A stretch of 64,000 nucleotides of DNA from Yanshouia hominis (GTDB taxonomy: Bacteria > Bacillota > Clostridia > Oscillospirales > Ruminococcaceae), in NCBI GenBank assembly GCA_014385025.1, contig JACRTB010000005.1, forward strand, positions 124,001 to 188,000. The letters run 5' to 3'. The notes under the pieces were generated by a model. It did not search any database. It saw only the letters and a program-made list of their open reading frames with translations, and was not told the origin of the DNA. The position numbers and the translations under genes are program-made. This document shows, one piece after another, positions 63,060-64,000 of this stretch; position 1 is the first letter of the stretch; every line of letters begins with the position of its first letter.

Positions 63060-63310
63060 CCGAAGGAGCGGGCAGAACTATTCTCGCCATAAGGGCATAT
63101 TGCCAGCAAGTCTCTCAAGCGGCTCTAATTTTATCTCACCCGTGTCGCTTGCCCCACAGCCCGTCCCCTCCCGTTTCCCTCTCCCGGCCTGCCCGCTTCG
63201 CTCGATGCTTGCAGCGAAGGGATTTTGCGGGCTGCCTCCACCGGCGGCGCCCATCCCAATCAAAATCACGCGTTACACGCGCGGTTTGCACCAGCCTAAA
63301 GCTGTCTTGG
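63060..63310 (+). repeat. Dispersed multi-hairpin intergenic repeat, copy F
   Basis: CATAAGGGCATATTGCCAGC, TCTCTCAAGCGGCTC, GCTTGCCCCACAGCCCGTC, CCCGCTTCGCTCGATGCTTG, CAGCGAAGGGATTTTGCGG, GCCTCCACCGGCGG, then AATCAAAATCACGCGTTACA, CGCGCGGTTTGCACCAGCC. Same module order as copies A to C. Confidence 0.75.
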
Positions 63311-63376
63311 ACACAAAGCGGACGGCCCTTTGGGAAAATTCCAAAGGGCCGTCCGCTGTTCGGACCGTTTCACCGT

Positions 63377-63601
63377 TCATTTGAATTCAAAAAGCCTGCT
63401 CGGCGGGATATCCAGCGCCCCGGCAATGTCGAGCAGAAGCGCGACGCTCGGAACCGCGCAGGCAGTTTCAACCTGCTGAATATGATTTTTGCTGTAGCCG
63501 AGCAATTCTACCAGCTGTTCCTGAGTAAGCCCGCGCGACTTGCGGTGATAAAGAATATTGAGGCCGATCTGAATTAATGCCTGATGATGCTTTTCGTCCA
63601 C
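63377..63601 (-). CDS. Small XRE-family DNA-binding protein
   Basis: 74 residues, essentially one HTH_3 domain: LNILYHRKSRGLTQEQLVEL, GYSKNHIQQVETACAVPSVA, LLLDIAGALDIPPSRLF. The start is GTG at 63601, with GGAGGTG 5 bases upstream; a longer frame has no ribosome site. It diverges from the small gene at 63728; an inverted repeat (GTGTT-AA-AACAC, 63662-63673) between them is a candidate operator. Confidence 0.85.
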   Translation of the reverse strand: MDEKHHQALIQIGLNILYHRKSRGLTQEQLVELLGYSKNHIQQVETACAVPSVALLLDIAGALDIPPSRLFEFK

Positions 63602-63682
63602 GAGCTCACCTCCCGTTATTATTTTATCCCTTGGCGGCGGGCTTGTAGACAATCTATAAATGTGTTAAAACACTATATTATC

Positions 63683-63710
63683 TTGTTTTTGTCTTGTGTC
63701 GTGTTATTAT
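63683..63710 (+). promoter_or_regulatory. Putative promoter of the 64-residue gene
   Basis: TTGTTT and TATTAT with a 16-base spacer, 17 bases before the ATG. Confidence 0.5.
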
Positions 63711-63727
63711 CCCACTGAGGTGATCGC

Positions 63728-63922
63728 ATGCAGACCGATGATTTTGAAGCGGCCTTCTCCGCTTTCCTTGACCGGCGGGAATATGATGAGCTTGGGCAGT
63801 GCCTTTTCACCTTCGTCCGGGTCGCCTTTCTTGCCGGATGGAAGGCAGCGGGCGGCGAAGCGCCCGAACCACAGCCGCCCCTGCTGCTGCGCGGAAAAGG
63901 AGAGCGGTCCCCCAAGAACTGA
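63728..63922 (+). CDS. Small hypothetical protein
   Basis: 64 residues. An N-terminal acidic helix (TDDFEAAFSAFLDRREYDEL) and an aliphatic/aromatic segment (CLFTFVRVAFLAGWKAAGG) are followed by a Pro/Gly-rich tail. TGAGGTGATC lies right before the ATG, a good ribosome site. I do not recognise the family. Divergent from the XRE regulator, which may control it. Confidence 0.6.
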   Translation: MQTDDFEAAFSAFLDRREYDELGQCLFTFVRVAFLAGWKAAGGEAPEPQPPLLLRGKGERSPKN

Positions 63923-63962
63923 GAAACGCTTTCGCGCTTTGCGGCTTTTCATCGATGAAGAA

Positions 63963-63990
63963 TTGACTTCGTTGCTTCCTGTGCTATAAT
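63963..63990 (+). promoter_or_regulatory. Sigma-A promoter at the window edge
   Basis: TTGACT and TATAAT with a 16-base spacer, reading out of the window; its gene is not visible. Confidence 0.7.
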
Positions 63991-64000
63991 AACTTTATAT

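Overview
The window (about 58-60% G+C by eye) comes from an anaerobic, spore-forming, glutamate-fermenting Clostridia-type bacterium, probably near the Oscillospiraceae. This rests on four things: the spoIIGA-sigE sporulation pair; the hydroxyglutarate route of glutamate fermentation (hgdABC, gctAB, gcdA/gcdC); a multi-subunit [FeFe] hydrogenase; and Gram-positive style regulation (strong Shine-Dalgarno sites, TTG/GTG starts, a lysine riboswitch, a Rex-like operator). No phage, insertion sequence or transposase was recognised.

Layout. 1-5.0 kb: a broken MFS transporter, then a minus-strand oxaloacetate-decarboxylase-like set (alpha subunit, OadG-like protein, biotin carrier) and hflX. 5.0-10.4 kb: a DUF1638 gene, tRNA-Met and tRNA-Glu, a small membrane protein, a pentapeptide-repeat protein, trxA-trxB and a four-carbon acid sugar kinase homologue. 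10.4-16.8 kb: a repeat-rich spacer, cstA with a coupled gene of unknown function, and type III glutamine synthetase. 17.0-24.0 kb: a plus-strand cassette of GntR regulator, asparaginase-family enzyme, TAXI-type TRAP receptor, a DUF3830-like/helical protein pair, fused TRAP permease, and a one-piece fused paralogue of the same pair. 24.1-35.0 kb: the housekeeping run rimP-nusA-ylxR-ylxQ-infB-rbfA-nrnA-truB-ribF, then rpsO and pnp. 35.3-41.0 kb: spoIIGA-sigE, a 951-residue Sel1-repeat protein and nth. 41.5-49.2 kb: the glutamate-fermentation operon gcdC-gctA-gctB-gcdA-hgdC-hgdA-hgdB. 49.6-58.8 kb: an AraC regulator, a glutamate/dicarboxylate symporter, a HydABC-type hydrogenase operon, and an NhaC-family transporter under a lysine riboswitch. 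58.9-64 kb: a LuxR-type regulator, DUF6514, trmL-degV, a 61-bp tandem repeat and a small XRE regulator.

How it fits together. The symporter can import glutamate or aspartate. The hgd/gct/gcd enzymes convert 2-hydroxyglutarate to crotonyl-CoA, and the last step is coupled to Na+ export. The hydrogenase can dispose of reductant under NADH/NAD control through Rex. The membrane beta subunit (GcdB/OadB) needed by both biotin-dependent decarboxylase sets is not in the window, nor is 2-hydroxyglutarate dehydrogenase.

Most unusual features: a dispersed, multi-hairpin intergenic repeat family with at least six copies at operon ends, and the TAXI-TRAP cassette carrying split and fused versions of an uncharacterised two-domain protein.
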